Shown here in pieces: positions 8,947 through 17,901 of a stretch of 64,000 bases of DNA; within the stretch, counting starts at the first letter, position 1, and every line of letters starts with the position of its first letter. Source of the stretch: Streptomyces varsoviensis (GTDB lineage Bacteria > Actinomycetota > Actinomycetes > Streptomycetales > Streptomycetaceae); NCBI RefSeq assembly GCF_000718635.1, contig NZ_JOBF01000003.1, forward strand, positions 620,001-684,000, given 5' to 3'. The notes under the pieces were generated by a model that saw nothing but the letters and a program-made list of their open reading frames with translations, was not told the DNA's origin and searched no databases. The position numbers and the translations under genes were made by a program.

Positions 8947-9993
8947 ATGGACCACGACACCCCGCTCTCCGCGCGCCCTCCACGCCCCCTCGACACGGTG
9001 CGGCGGCGCGTGCTGACCACCCGGCAGTTGCGCGAGTACGGCGTCGGCGGCGCCGAGGCCGCCGACCGCTGCCGCCCGGGAGGCCCCTGGCAGCAACTGC
9101 TGCCGGGGGTCTTCCTGCTCCACCCCGGGCCGCCCACCGGCGAGGAGCGGCTGCACGCCGCGCTGCTCTACACCGCCCACCGGCCGCAGGGCGTGCCGTC
9201 GCAGTCCCGGCGCGCGGGATCGGCGGCCGGGCCGGGCCCGTACGGCGAGGCGATGGTCACCGGCCTGGCGGCGCTCGCGCTGCGCCGGTTCGCCGCCGCT
9301 CCCCCGCTGCTCTCCCTGGACCGGATCGGCGTGCTCGTGCCGCGCACCCGCCGGCTGCGTTCCACCGGGTTCGTGCAGGTCGTACGGGCCGTGGAGCTGC
9401 CGGAGCCGCAGGAGGTCACCGGGGTGCCGGTGGCCCCCGTGCCCCGTGCGCTCGCCGACGCGGTCACCCGGCTCCAGGAGCCGGTCGCCGTGCGGCGGCT
9501 GCTGACGGAGGCGGTGCGCGGCAGCCACTGCGAGGCGGGCGCCGCGGTGCGGGAGCTGGCCCGGGCCCGGCTGCTGACCCGGCCGCACGTGGTCGACGCC
9601 GTGGACTCCCTGCTCGCGGAGGGGCGGGCGATCGCGGAGGCGGCGCTGTACGCCATGGTGCGCGGGCACGGGCTGCCCGAGCCCGTGTGGAACGTCGAAC
9701 TGCGCACGGCCGGCGGCCCGTCGCTGGGCGGCGTGGACGCGTACTGGCCCGAGCAGGCCGTGGCGGTGGAGATCGATGTGCGCTCGCCGTGCGCCGAGGC
9801 GGACGCGGACGCCGTGCGCCGCGACCGCGCCCGCCGCCGGGAACTGCTGGAACGGCTCGGCATCACCGTCGTCCACCTCTCGCCGACCCGGCTGCGCGAG
9901 GCGCCGGCGGAACAGGCCGCGGTGGTCCGCACCGCCCTGATCACGGCGGAGGACCGCGACCCGGCCGCGTACGTGGTGGTGTTGCCGAGGTGA
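8947..9993 (+). CDS. AbiEi-like winged-helix plus DUF559/Vsr-like nuclease-fold protein
   Basis: 348 residues. The first about 90 residues (TTRQLREYGVG... LLPGVFLLHPGPP) resemble the helix-turn-helix start of AbiEi-type antitoxin domain proteins. The C-terminal 110 residues have GGVDAYWPEQAVAVEID followed by basic residues (RDRARRRELLERLGITVVHLSP), which resembles the DUF559/Vsr restriction-like endonuclease core, where D and ExD bind metal. Such proteins are widespread and mostly uncharacterised in actinobacteria. No AbiEii toxin partner lies next to it. DNA cleavage or repair is possible but unproven. The ATG at 8947 has no clear Shine-Dalgarno sequence. Confidence 0.65.
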   Translation: MDHDTPLSARPPRPLDTVRRRVLTTRQLREYGVGGAEAADRCRPGGPWQQLLPGVFLLHPGPPTGEERLHAALLYTAHRPQGVPSQSRRAGSAAGPGPYGEAMVTGLAALALRRFAAAPPLLSLDRIGVLVPRTRRLRSTGFVQVVRAVELPEPQEVTGVPVAPVPRALADAVTRLQEPVAVRRLLTEAVRGSHCEAGAAVRELARARLLTRPHVVDAVDSLLAEGRAIAEAALYAMVRGHGLPEPVWNVELRTAGGPSLGGVDAYWPEQAVAVEIDVRSPCAEADADAVRRDRARRRELLERLGITVVHLSPTRLREAPAEQAAVVRTALITAEDRDPAAYVVVLPR

Positions 9994-9998
9994 GAGCC

Positions 9999-10094
9999 TG
10001 TGTCATATCCCTGGTCGGAACAGCGCACGGCGTCTGGTGCGTGCGATCGCAAGGCGCCGGAAGGTCCTCGTAGCGGAGCTACTAGGGCGCGGCC
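9999..10094. mobile_element. Possible remnant of a small mobile element
   Basis: The stretch that starts GCCTGTGTCATATCCCTGGT and contains GTAGC-GGA-GCTAC (10071-10083) looks unlike the surrounding intergenic DNA. From memory it resembles a short repeat seen in several Streptomyces genomes. Only one end is recognisable, and no inverted copy is found nearby, so it is at best a solo end or truncated MITE. Confidence 0.3.
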
Positions 10095-10126
10095 GGCCGG
10101 GCCGTACGAAGCGTCTCGGGCCCGGG

Positions 10127-11332
10127 TCAGCGCAGTGTGGCGAGCGCCTTGTTCAGCGGTGATCCGGGCTTCGGGGCCGGGGCCTTGCCGCAGTACTCGG
10201 CCTCCATCACGGAGCCCCACTCGCCCGCCCAGTCGCCGTTGAGGTTGAAGGCGGCGGTGTGGCGGCCGTCCGGGGTGGCGGTCGCCAGGGAGAGCGAGCC
10301 GTGGATGCCGCCGTCGTGCAGCCAGATCTCCTTGCCGCAGGGAAGCTTCGCCCAGGCGACGCCGAGGCCGTAGCGGAAGGAGGTGTTGGCGGGGTCGACG
10401 GCGACGGTGGTCAGCAGCTCCTTCTGCTGCTTCGGCTCCAGGAGTTCGCCGCCGATCAGCGCCCGGTAGAAGCGGTTGAGGTCGCCGGTGGTCGAGATGA
10501 TCTCGCCGGCCGAGCCGCCCCAGGAGGGGTTCAGCTCGGTGACGTCGTGGATCTTGGCGTTCGGCTCGGCGGTGAGCGGGCTGTACGCGCGTCCGTGCGG
10601 GTTCGGCATCCTGGCCGAGGTGCCGGGCAGCGAGGTGGCGCGCAGCCCCAGCGGCTCGATGATCCGCCGCTCGATCTCGGTGGCGTACGAGTGGCCGGTC
10701 ACCTTGGCCACGATCATCCCGGCGAGGATGTAGTTGGTGTTGGAGTAGTTCCAGGCGGTGCCGGGCTTGAAGTCCGGCTTGTGCGACATGGCGATGGACA
10801 CCAGCCGCTCGGGGGTGCTGGTGTCGTAGCGGTGCTTGAGGAAGCCGTCGGTGAGCTCGTGGACCATGGCGGGGTCCGTGGTGTAGTTGAAGATCCCGCT
10901 GGTGTGGTTGAGGAGCTGGCGGACCGTGATCTTGCTGCCGTCGTTGCCGTTGCCCTGGACCACGCCGGGCAGCCAGTGCTCGACGGTGTCGTCGAGGTCG
11001 AGCTCCCCCTCGGCCTCCAGTTGCAGCAGGACGGTGGAGACGAACGCCTTGGTGATGCTGCCGATCCGGAAGCGGTCGGCGGCCTTGCGGGGGCGCTCCG
11101 TTCTGAGGTCGGCGACGCCCGCCGCGCCGTTCCAGGTCCCGTGCTCGTCCCGCGCCTGCCCCAGGGAGCCCGGCGCTCCGGCCGCCACCTGGGCGTCCAT
11201 GGCCCGCTGGGTGGCGGCGTGGCCGTGGCCCCGGGCGGTCTCCGCCTGTGCGGGGGCGGCGAGCGCCGCCACGGTCAGCGCGGCGCTCACCGCCGCGCCT
11301 ATCAGTCCGTTCCTTACCGTGCGCGTGGTCAT
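10127..11332 (-). CDS. Secreted serine hydrolase (class C beta-lactamase / D-Ala-D-Ala carboxypeptidase family)
   Basis: 401 residues. An N-terminal Sec signal (MTTRTVRNGLIGAAVSAALT... ending APAQA) is followed by the catalytic SITK tetrad (Ser-X-X-Lys), YSN (Tyr-X-Asn) and HDGG near the end in place of the usual KTG/HTG. This is the Beta-lactamase (PF00144) family; members include carboxypeptidases, esterases and lactamases, and the substrate here is unknown. ATG 11332 has GGAGG seven bases upstream; the longer frame upstream would put the signal peptide internally. Probably acts outside the cell. Confidence 0.88.
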   Translation of the reverse strand: MTTRTVRNGLIGAAVSAALTVAALAAPAQAETARGHGHAATQRAMDAQVAAGAPGSLGQARDEHGTWNGAAGVADLRTERPRKAADRFRIGSITKAFVSTVLLQLEAEGELDLDDTVEHWLPGVVQGNGNDGSKITVRQLLNHTSGIFNYTTDPAMVHELTDGFLKHRYDTSTPERLVSIAMSHKPDFKPGTAWNYSNTNYILAGMIVAKVTGHSYATEIERRIIEPLGLRATSLPGTSARMPNPHGRAYSPLTAEPNAKIHDVTELNPSWGGSAGEIISTTGDLNRFYRALIGGELLEPKQQKELLTTVAVDPANTSFRYGLGVAWAKLPCGKEIWLHDGGIHGSLSLATATPDGRHTAAFNLNGDWAGEWGSVMEAEYCGKAPAPKPGSPLNKALATLR

Positions 11333-11464
11333 GTGGATTCCTCCAACGGTTGCGGACATGCAACCGAGAGGACTCCGGGACGGCCCGTACCGTTGCTTCA
11401 CCCTCCGTGAGGGGCGGCGGAAGCGGCCACGGGTGCGGGCGTGGGTACGGGCGCAGGCGGCGGA

Positions 11465-13216
11465 TCAGCGGCGGGGCAGCAGGAGTTCGGTGTTGCGGTC
11501 CCCGAGTGTGCCTGCGAGGTCGGTGCTCCGGCCCGGCGCGTTGAAGGCGAGTTCGCGGTAGAGGGCGGCCAGGCCGGTCTGGGAGAGGTCGTGGAAGTCG
11601 GTGCGGTACGGGGCGGCCGACTCGACGAGGGTGGTGAAGAGGGAGACGGTGCCGTCGTGGTTGTCCGTCACCTCGATGACGCGCGCGAGCTGGGGGTAGT
11701 CGACGTGCGAGGCGGTGGAGATCTCCCAGAAGGTGCCGCGCGGGGCGATCTTGTTCCGGTGGCTGTGGCCGTTGATCCAGGCGAGCACGTTGCGGTGGCG
11801 GCGGAGCACGGCGAGCAGTTCGTCGCCCTCGTGCCGGGCCTCGCGCGGGTGGGCCGGGTCGGGCGTCGCGTTGTTCATGCTCCAGCTCGGGTGGTGGCTG
11901 AAAATGAGCGCGTACCGGTCCTGGTGCTCGGTCAGGGTCCGTTCCAGCCAGCGGAGTTGCGCGGTGCCCAGCGACCCCTGGTAGTGGCCGCCGGGGTCGG
12001 TGGAGTCGAGGCTGATGCCGATGACGCGGTCGGAGACCGGGAACGCGTAGTAGAGGGTGCCCGCGTCGAGGTTGTCCTTGCCGTAGCCGTGGCCGACGGG
12101 GCCCGCGCCGGTGTGCGCCGGGTCGAGGTGGGCCGCCAGGTAGTCGCGGACGGTGGTGGGGGCGCGGCGCGGGTCGGGGGTGATGGTGCGGGTGTCCCCG
12201 CGGTGGGCGCGCAGCAGTTCCTCGATGCGCTTGCCCTTGGGGTCCACGCCGCCGGCCTCGCCGTCGATGATGCGCTTGGCCTCGGCGGCGCCGATGATCT
12301 GGAGCTTGCGGTCGCCGGTGGCGACGTCGGCTATGAAGCTGCCGACGCCGGGGTAGCAGCCGCCGGAGAGCCCGTCGTGGTTGCCGTAGGTGGAGTACCA
12401 GGGGATGGCGAGGCCGGGGCTGTTGACGGTGCGGGTGGCGGCGGCGAGATAGCCCGGCAGGTGCGGGAAGCCGCGCTGCTTGTCGGCGTCGCGCAGCGGG
12501 CTCTCGGGGTGCCAGAACAGTTTCAGGCCGCTGTTCTGCACGCCTTCGTAGTGGGTGGGGTGGCCGGTGTTCGGGGTGATCCGGCCGCCGGACATGGCGG
12601 TGAGGAACCAGTCCAGTTCGGCCTTCGAGTTGTTGTCGCCGTTGTCGCCGGTGGTCATGGCGAAGGAGAGCGGCGAGCCGGTGGCGGGGCCGGTGCGCAG
12701 CGCGTTGACGCGCTCGATGAGCGAGACGACGCCGGGCATGGTCAGCGCCTCGTGGGGCCGCCAGGAGCCGGTGTTGCCGGCCCGGAAGAACTCGTAGCGC
12801 AATGGGTGCTGCACATCGGTGAGGTGCAGGTCGGTGAATTGCACGAAGGAGGCGACGGTGGTGCGGCGGTCGGCCCGGCCCTTCTTGGCGGCGGCGAGGT
12901 CCGTGCGGGTCTGCCGGGGCCAGCCGGGGCCGTCGCCGAGTCTGCGGAACGGGCCGCTGCCGCGCGGGGCGGCCACGGAGGCGAGCGTGGTGCCCTTCAC
13001 CGAAGGCGCGGCGGGGAGGGTGTGGACGTTGCGGGCGGCGGCCCCGAGCCGCTCGGCGGCGCCGGGCGGAACGGGCGGGGACGCGGTCGCCGAGCCGCCG
13101 CCGGGCCCGAACGCGAGGCCGAGCCCGGTGGCGGCGCCGACGGCGCCCGTGGCGGTGAGGAACGTACGGCGGTCGACGGCGGCGGCTGCGGAGCGGATGC
13201 GGGACCTGCGTGACAT
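11465..13216 (-). CDS. Tat-exported metallophosphoesterase (TIGR03767-like)
   Basis: 583 residues. The N-terminus has DRRTFLTATGAVGAATG, a twin-arginine signal followed by a hydrophobic stretch. The body has calcineurin-like metal motifs: VQFTDLHLTD, TTGDNGDN, YGNHDG, FSHHPS and INGHSHRN. These match the actinobacterial secreted phosphoesterase family TIGR03767 (function not assigned). It lies 132 bp upstream of the serine hydrolase on the same strand, so co-transcription is possible. The upstream region holds a poor PhoP-box-like stretch that I did not call. Confidence 0.85.
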   Translation of the reverse strand: MSRRSRIRSAAAAVDRRTFLTATGAVGAATGLGLAFGPGGGSATASPPVPPGAAERLGAAARNVHTLPAAPSVKGTTLASVAAPRGSGPFRRLGDGPGWPRQTRTDLAAAKKGRADRRTTVASFVQFTDLHLTDVQHPLRYEFFRAGNTGSWRPHEALTMPGVVSLIERVNALRTGPATGSPLSFAMTTGDNGDNNSKAELDWFLTAMSGGRITPNTGHPTHYEGVQNSGLKLFWHPESPLRDADKQRGFPHLPGYLAAATRTVNSPGLAIPWYSTYGNHDGLSGGCYPGVGSFIADVATGDRKLQIIGAAEAKRIIDGEAGGVDPKGKRIEELLRAHRGDTRTITPDPRRAPTTVRDYLAAHLDPAHTGAGPVGHGYGKDNLDAGTLYYAFPVSDRVIGISLDSTDPGGHYQGSLGTAQLRWLERTLTEHQDRYALIFSHHPSWSMNNATPDPAHPREARHEGDELLAVLRRHRNVLAWINGHSHRNKIAPRGTFWEISTASHVDYPQLARVIEVTDNHDGTVSLFTTLVESAAPYRTDFHDLSQTGLAALYRELAFNAPGRSTDLAGTLGDRNTELLLPRR

Positions 13217-13496
13217 GCGCTGTCTCCCCGAGTGCGAACGCGAATGCGGCCGGCGGCCGTGGCCGGCCCGTCACACAGGATCGTTGGCATCGGGGATGAC
13301 CTGAGCGTTAACGCGGTGGCAACGGCCGCCGCCGATCGCTTCACATCGATCTTGGCGGGTGCGAATCGCCATACGGGGCTCGCCGAATGGAGCGGCGGCG
13401 CTCACACGGAGTTCACCGGGCGCGGGAACGCGCCGGGCGCGCCACCCCCGGCAGTCGGACGTCAGGCAGCGGGCAGCGGGGCGGACAGCGGGCCGC

Positions 13497-13958
13497 TCAG
13501 AAGAACCCGCACGTGGGCGCCTCCACCACCGGCGCCGCCAGCCCCTCCGCGCCCGACGGGGCGAAGAGCTCCAGCCGGATGCCGTCCGGGTCGTGGAAGA
13601 AGACTCCGCCGGACGGCGTGCCCTGGCCGTGCGGCACGACGCCCTCGTAGTGGAAGTCCGCGCCGATGGAGCGCAGCACGGCCTCGGCGGCCCGTACGTC
13701 CTCGATCCGGTCGACCTCGAAGGCGAGGTGGTGCAGCCCGGAGCGGTCGCCGTCGTACGGGCCGCCGGCCTGCTGCCAGAGCGTGACGGCCAGCTCCCCG
13801 TCGCGGCCGAGGAAGGCGAAGCGGCGGCCCTCGCCCGCGTCGGCCGCGCCCTCGCGGAGCACCTCGAAGCCGAACACGCGGGTGTAGAAGGCGATCGAGC
13901 GGTCGATGTCGGTGACGTTGAGGCCGACGTGCCCGGTGCGCAGCTTGGCCGAGGCCAT
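13497..13958 (-). CDS. VOC-superfamily (glyoxalase/dioxygenase fold) protein
   Basis: 153 residues with two beta-alpha-beta-beta-beta modules: GHVGLNVTDIDRSIAFYTRVFGF at the start, HHLAFEVD in the middle, and FFHDPDGIRLELFAP near the end. The conserved His and Glu positions (H in GHVGLNV, H in LHHLAFEV, E in LELF) could bind a divalent metal, as in extradiol dioxygenases and glyoxalases. The substrate is not predictable. ATG 13958 follows GGAGGGG. It is not obviously in an operon; 280 bp separate it from the phosphoesterase start. Confidence 0.85.
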   Translation of the reverse strand: MASAKLRTGHVGLNVTDIDRSIAFYTRVFGFEVLREGAADAGEGRRFAFLGRDGELAVTLWQQAGGPYDGDRSGLHHLAFEVDRIEDVRAAEAVLRSIGADFHYEGVVPHGQGTPSGGVFFHDPDGIRLELFAPSGAEGLAAPVVEAPTCGFF

Positions 13959-14159
13959 GGGGTTCCCCTCCCGCCGGGAGCGGCCCGGGCCGCTCCCGGC
14001 CGCCCGTCGCCGACGACAGTAGGAGCGGTCTTCCAGGGGGGTCAACCGGCGCACGGCCGCTGACCGCTTGACGGCTTTATTGCCGTTTCCTCACCTGTGG
14101 CACATGGCGGATTTACGCCATCATTACTTTGGGCCCCCGACAACCCTCCCCAAACAGCC

Positions 14160-14179
14160 ATCACTTGCGTGAAAGTGAT
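14160..14179. promoter_or_regulatory. Inverted repeat upstream of the subtilase gene
   Basis: ATCACTT (14160-14166), six bases, AAGTGAT (14173-14179): a perfect 7-bp palindrome 64 bp before the start codon. It is a candidate operator; the factor is unknown. Confidence 0.4.
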
Positions 14180-14191
14180 CGGTCATCCGGT

Positions 14192-14218
14192 CCCGATATC
14201 CGGATTCCGGATGTCGGG
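14192..14218 (+). promoter_or_regulatory. 5'-leader hairpin of the subtilase gene
   Basis: Twelve-base arms 14192-14203 and 14207-14218 around a three-base ATT loop, with one mismatch that is a G-U pair in RNA. It ends 24 bases before the ATG and leaves the AAGAAGGA ribosome site (14229-14236) free. It could stabilise the mRNA 5' end or act as an operator. Confidence 0.4.
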
Positions 14219-14242
14219 CCTTCCTGAACGAAGAAGGACGCG

Positions 14243-17200
14243 ATGACCCCTGACCCTCAGCACCCGTCCGCCGGCGGCGCGAGACGCACGGCCCGAATAG
14301 CGGTCGCCGCGGGCCTGGTGGCCGCGCTCGCCGCGCCGATCCCCGCGCTGGCCGCGGGCCATGGCCCGGGCGCGAGCCCCGACCCCGGCCCCGCCAAGAC
14401 GGCCGCGGCGCCCAAGCTCGGCCCGCACGACGCCCAGTTGCTCGCCGACGCCAAGGCGGACGGCGACAAGAACGTCACGCTGATGATCGCCACCGCCCCC
14501 GGCCGGACCGCCCAGGTCGCCGGGGAGCTGGACGCGGTCGAGGGCGGCTCGGTGGGGCGTACGTACGACAAGCTCGGCTACGTACGGGCCACCGTGCCGA
14601 CATCCCAGGCGGACGCCGTCATCGCCAAGGCGCAGCGCCTCGACTCCGTGCACGGCATCGATCTCAAGCAGGAGATCAGGCTCCCGGACCCGACGCCGCG
14701 CGGCGACGCGGCCGAGGGCGTGAAGGCGGCGCGGACGGGCAAGGCCGCGTACCCCGCGCCCGGCAAGCGCACCCCCGCCAAGAACCCGTACCAGCCGGCC
14801 TTCGAGACCGGCGCCGTAGACTTCGTCGAGGACCACCCCAAGGCCGACGGCCGGGGCGTGACCATCGGCATCCTCGACTCGGGCGTCGACCTCGGCCACC
14901 CGGCGCTCGCGAAGACCACCACCGGCGAACGCAAGATCACCGACTGGGTGACGGCCACCGACCCGATAGTGGACCAGGACGGCACCTGGCGGCCGATGAC
15001 GACGTCCGTCACCGGCCCCGCCTTCTCCTTCAACGGCCGTACGTACCGGGCGCCCGAGGGCTCGTACAAGGTCAGCCTCTTCCGGGAGAGCGCGACCGCC
15101 GGCGGCGACATGAAGGGCGACCTCAACCGGGACGGCGACACCACCGACTCGTGGGCCGTGCTCTACGACCCCGCCAAGGGCACCGTCCGCGTCGACCTCG
15201 ACGACGACGGCGACTTCGGCAATGACGAGGAGATGCGCCCGTACAAGGAGAACCACCAGGTCGGCTACTTCGGCAAGGACGACCCGGCCACCCCGATCGC
15301 CGAGCGCATCCCCTTCGTCGTGGAGATCCGCAAGGACGTGCCGATGGACCCGTACGGCGGCGACTGGACGGGCAAGAAGGCCGACTTCGTCAACATCGGC
15401 GTCGTCGAGTCCGAGCACGGCACGCACGTCGCGGGCATCACCGCCGCCAACGGGCTCTTCGGCGGGCGGATGAACGGCGCGGCGCCCGGCGCGAAGCTCG
15501 TCTCCTCTCGCGCCTGCACCTGGAGCGGCGGCTGCACCAACGTCGCGCTCACCGAGGGCATGATCGACCTGGTCGTGAACCGGGGCGTCGACATCGTCAA
15601 CATGTCGATCGGCGGGCTGCCGCCGCTCAACGACGGCAACAACGCCCGCGCCGAGCTCTACACCCGGCTCATCGACACCTACGGCGTCCAGCTCGTCATC
15701 TCCGCGGGCAACGACGGGCCCGGCGTCAACACCATCGGCGACCCGGCCGTCGCGGACAAGGTGATCAGCGTCGGCGCGTCCGTGTCGAAGGACACCTGGG
15801 CGGCCGACTACGGGTCCGTGGTGGACACGAAGTACGCGATGATGCCGTTCTCCTCGCGCGGCCCGCGCGAGGACGGCGGTTTCACGCCGACCCTGACTGC
15901 GCCGGGGGCGTCCGTCAACACCGTGCCCACGTGGGAGCCGGGCGCCCCGGTCGCCGAGGCCGGCTACGCGCTGCCGCCGGGCTACGCGATGCTCCAGGGC
16001 ACCTCGATGGCGGCCCCGCAGGCCACGGGCGCGGCGGCGCTGCTGCTCTCCGCGGCAAAGGAGCGCCACCACGCCCTCCCGCCGGCCGAGCTGCGCACGG
16101 CGCTGACCTCGACCGCCAAGAAGATCAAGGGCGTCCAGGCGTACGCGCAGGGCGCCGGCCTCATCGACGTGAACGAGGCGTGGGAGGCGATCCGGGACGG
16201 CGTGAGCGTCCAGGAGTATGCGGTCAAGGCGCCGGTGAAGACGTCGCTGGCCGGTTCGCTCAAGACGCCCGGGTTCGGCACGGGGCTCTACGACCGTGAG
16301 GGCGGCCTGAAGACCGGCGAGAACCGGACGTACGACATCAGCATCACCCGCACCACTGGGCCCGACCGCCCCATCTGGCACGAGCTGGGCTGGAAGAACA
16401 ACGACGGCACGTTCCGCATCGTCGGCGACGACGAGGTCAAGCTGCCGCTGAACCGGCCGGTCACCGTCAAGGTGCGCGCCAAGGCCCGTACCGCCGGGGC
16501 GCACAGCGCGATCCTCACCGTGAACGACGACCACACCTGGCCCGTCGACAAGCAGATCCTGACGACGGTCGTGGCCGCGCAGCCCCTCGCCAAGCCGTCG
16601 TACACGGTCAAGGAGTCGGGAAGCGTCCAGCGCAACGCCACCACCTCGTACTTCGTGAACGTGCCGAAGGGCGCCAAGACGCTGGAGGTCGCCATGAGCG
16701 GCCTGCGGTCCGGCAGCCAGACCCGGTGGATCGCCATCAGCCCGTACGGCGTCCCGGCCGACCCCACCTCCACGCCGAACTGCTACCCCAACTACCCGAA
16801 CCCGGCCAACACCTGCCGCCCCGAGCTGCGCTCGTACGCGGACCCGCTGCCCGGCGTCTGGGAGTTCGAGGTCGAGTCCCGCCGCACGTCGCCGCACCTG
16901 GACAACCCCTACACGCTGACGGCCACCGCCCTCGGCGTGGCCTTCGACCCCGCCGAACGCACCATCCCCGAGGCCAAGGCCGGCACGCCGACCACCGTCT
17001 CCTGGACCGCCGCCAACGGCTTCGCCCCCATCGAGGGCGCCCTGCGCGGCGGACAGCTCGGCTCGTCGGTGACCGACCGGCCCACGATCAAGCAGGGCGA
17101 GACCCGCACCACCAAGGTCACCCTGGGCGCCGGCGTCACCCGCCTCGACGCGTCCATCGGCCACGTCTCCGACGCCAAGGCCGACCTCGACCTGAGCGTC

Positions 17201-17560
17201 TACAAGGACGGCAAGGTCGTCGCCTCCTCGACCAAGGGCGACTCGGAGGAGTCCGTCTCCCTGACGAAGCCCGCCGCCGGCGAGTACACCATCGAGGTGT
17301 CCGGCTACTCCGTGCCGGCCGGCTCCACCGCCTACGACTACCGCGACGTCTACTTCGCCCCCTCCCTGGGCGAACTCCGCACCAACACCTCCCAGCCCAT
17401 CCACCTGCCCTCCGGCGCCAAGGCCGCCGTCACCGCCGAGGTCATAGCGGCCTCCGCCCCACCCGCCGGCCGCGCCCTCTTCGGCGAGGTCCAGCTCCAG
17501 AACGCCACCGGCACGGTGGCCGGGAGCGGCGCGGTGAAGATCGAAAAGGTGGTGGGGTAA
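14243..17560 (+). CDS. Large secreted S8 subtilisin-like protease (pyrolysin/TPP-II-like)
   Basis: 1105 residues. A Sec signal (RRTARIAVAAGLVAALAAPIPALAAG) precedes a propeptide-like region. The catalytic triad is visible: Asp 212 (GILDSGVD), His 392 (EHGTHVAG) and Ser 588 (GTSMAAPQATG). About 180 residues separate Asp and His, much more than in subtilisin; pyrolysin and tripeptidyl-peptidase II have similar insertions. The C-terminal half is rich in beta structure and may act in substrate or cell-wall binding. Extracellular protein degradation is the likely role. A strong hairpin (17575-17608) terminates it. Confidence 0.93.
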   Translation: MTPDPQHPSAGGARRTARIAVAAGLVAALAAPIPALAAGHGPGASPDPGPAKTAAAPKLGPHDAQLLADAKADGDKNVTLMIATAPGRTAQVAGELDAVEGGSVGRTYDKLGYVRATVPTSQADAVIAKAQRLDSVHGIDLKQEIRLPDPTPRGDAAEGVKAARTGKAAYPAPGKRTPAKNPYQPAFETGAVDFVEDHPKADGRGVTIGILDSGVDLGHPALAKTTTGERKITDWVTATDPIVDQDGTWRPMTTSVTGPAFSFNGRTYRAPEGSYKVSLFRESATAGGDMKGDLNRDGDTTDSWAVLYDPAKGTVRVDLDDDGDFGNDEEMRPYKENHQVGYFGKDDPATPIAERIPFVVEIRKDVPMDPYGGDWTGKKADFVNIGVVESEHGTHVAGITAANGLFGGRMNGAAPGAKLVSSRACTWSGGCTNVALTEGMIDLVVNRGVDIVNMSIGGLPPLNDGNNARAELYTRLIDTYGVQLVISAGNDGPGVNTIGDPAVADKVISVGASVSKDTWAADYGSVVDTKYAMMPFSSRGPREDGGFTPTLTAPGASVNTVPTWEPGAPVAEAGYALPPGYAMLQGTSMAAPQATGAAALLLSAAKERHHALPPAELRTALTSTAKKIKGVQAYAQGAGLIDVNEAWEAIRDGVSVQEYAVKAPVKTSLAGSLKTPGFGTGLYDREGGLKTGENRTYDISITRTTGPDRPIWHELGWKNNDGTFRIVGDDEVKLPLNRPVTVKVRAKARTAGAHSAILTVNDDHTWPVDKQILTTVVAAQPLAKPSYTVKESGSVQRNATTSYFVNVPKGAKTLEVAMSGLRSGSQTRWIAISPYGVPADPTSTPNCYPNYPNPANTCRPELRSYADPLPGVWEFEVESRRTSPHLDNPYTLTATALGVAFDPAERTIPEAKAGTPTTVSWTAANGFAPIEGALRGGQLGSSVTDRPTIKQGETRTTKVTLGAGVTRLDASIGHVSDAKADLDLSVYKDGKVVASSTKGDSEESVSLTKPAAGEYTIEVSGYSVPAGSTAYDYRDVYFAPSLGELRTNTSQPIHLPSGAKAAVTAEVIAASAPPAGRALFGEVQLQNATGTVAGSGAVKIEKVVG

Positions 17561-17574
17561 CGCACTGAGCAGGA

Positions 17575-17608
17575 CCGGGGCGGGCGCGCACAGGGGCGCC
17601 CGCCCCGG
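17575..17608 (+). terminator. Hairpin terminator after subtilase gene
   Basis: Perfect 12-bp arms at 17575-17586 and 17597-17608 with a 10-base loop, directly after the TAA-ended gene. Confidence 0.75.
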
Positions 17609-17682
17609 CCCCTGCGCGCCGGGGTGCCCGTACGCGCTCCGGCACCCGTTTCCACGCCCTCTGCGGTTCGCCTGGCGACCAC

Positions 17683-17694
17683 TAGATTGGTGGC
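17683..17694 (+). promoter_or_regulatory. -10 element implying leaderless antitoxin mRNA
   Basis: TAGATT at 17683-17688 is only six bases from the ATG at 17695. Transcription would then begin at or next to the start codon. GGTGG between them is too close to act as a ribosome site. No good -35 is visible. Confidence 0.5.
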
Positions 17695-17901
17695 ATGAGT
17701 GTATTCACAGTGCGCATACCGGATGATCTCGACGCCGACGTACGCAAGGCCGCTGCCGACACCGGCCTCTCACTGAACGCGTACATGGTGCGTACGCTGC
17801 GTCGGCAAATGGCCAAGGAGGCCGCCGAGGCCCAAGCCGCCCTGGGCGGCGTCCTCCTCGTCGACGATGGCGTCACCGACCCCGCGGGAGACATCCGTTG
17901 A
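17695..17901 (+). CDS. CopG/Arc-type ribbon-helix-helix antitoxin
   Basis: 68 residues. The N-terminal MSVFTVRIPDDLDADVRKAA is a ribbon-helix-helix beta strand plus helix, followed by GLSLNAYMVRTLRRQM, the second helix of the fold. The C-terminal Ala/Glu-rich tail (ending VTDPAGDIR) would bind and cap the toxin. Its TGA overlaps the toxin TTG start (TTGA), typical of translationally coupled toxin-antitoxin pairs. Like its relatives it probably represses its own promoter. It shares an operon with 17898 and 18213. Confidence 0.8.
   Translation: MSVFTVRIPDDLDADVRKAAADTGLSLNAYMVRTLRRQMAKEAAEAQAALGGVLLVDDGVTDPAGDIR

Noticed and set aside
5245..9876. Very long minus-strand open frame across the M1 aminopeptidase region
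   Set aside because: It lies antisense to genes with clear motifs and arises from GC-rich third positions; its composition is His/Gly/Arg/Val-rich with no recognised domain.
9168..13274. Long minus-strand open frame over several genes
   Set aside because: Arg/Pro/His-rich shadow frame; the serine hydrolase and phosphoesterase in other frames have catalytic motifs.
13265..13330. PhoP-box-like sequence upstream of the metallophosphoesterase
   Set aside because: Only one half resembles the 11-bp repeat and its spacing partner is poor.
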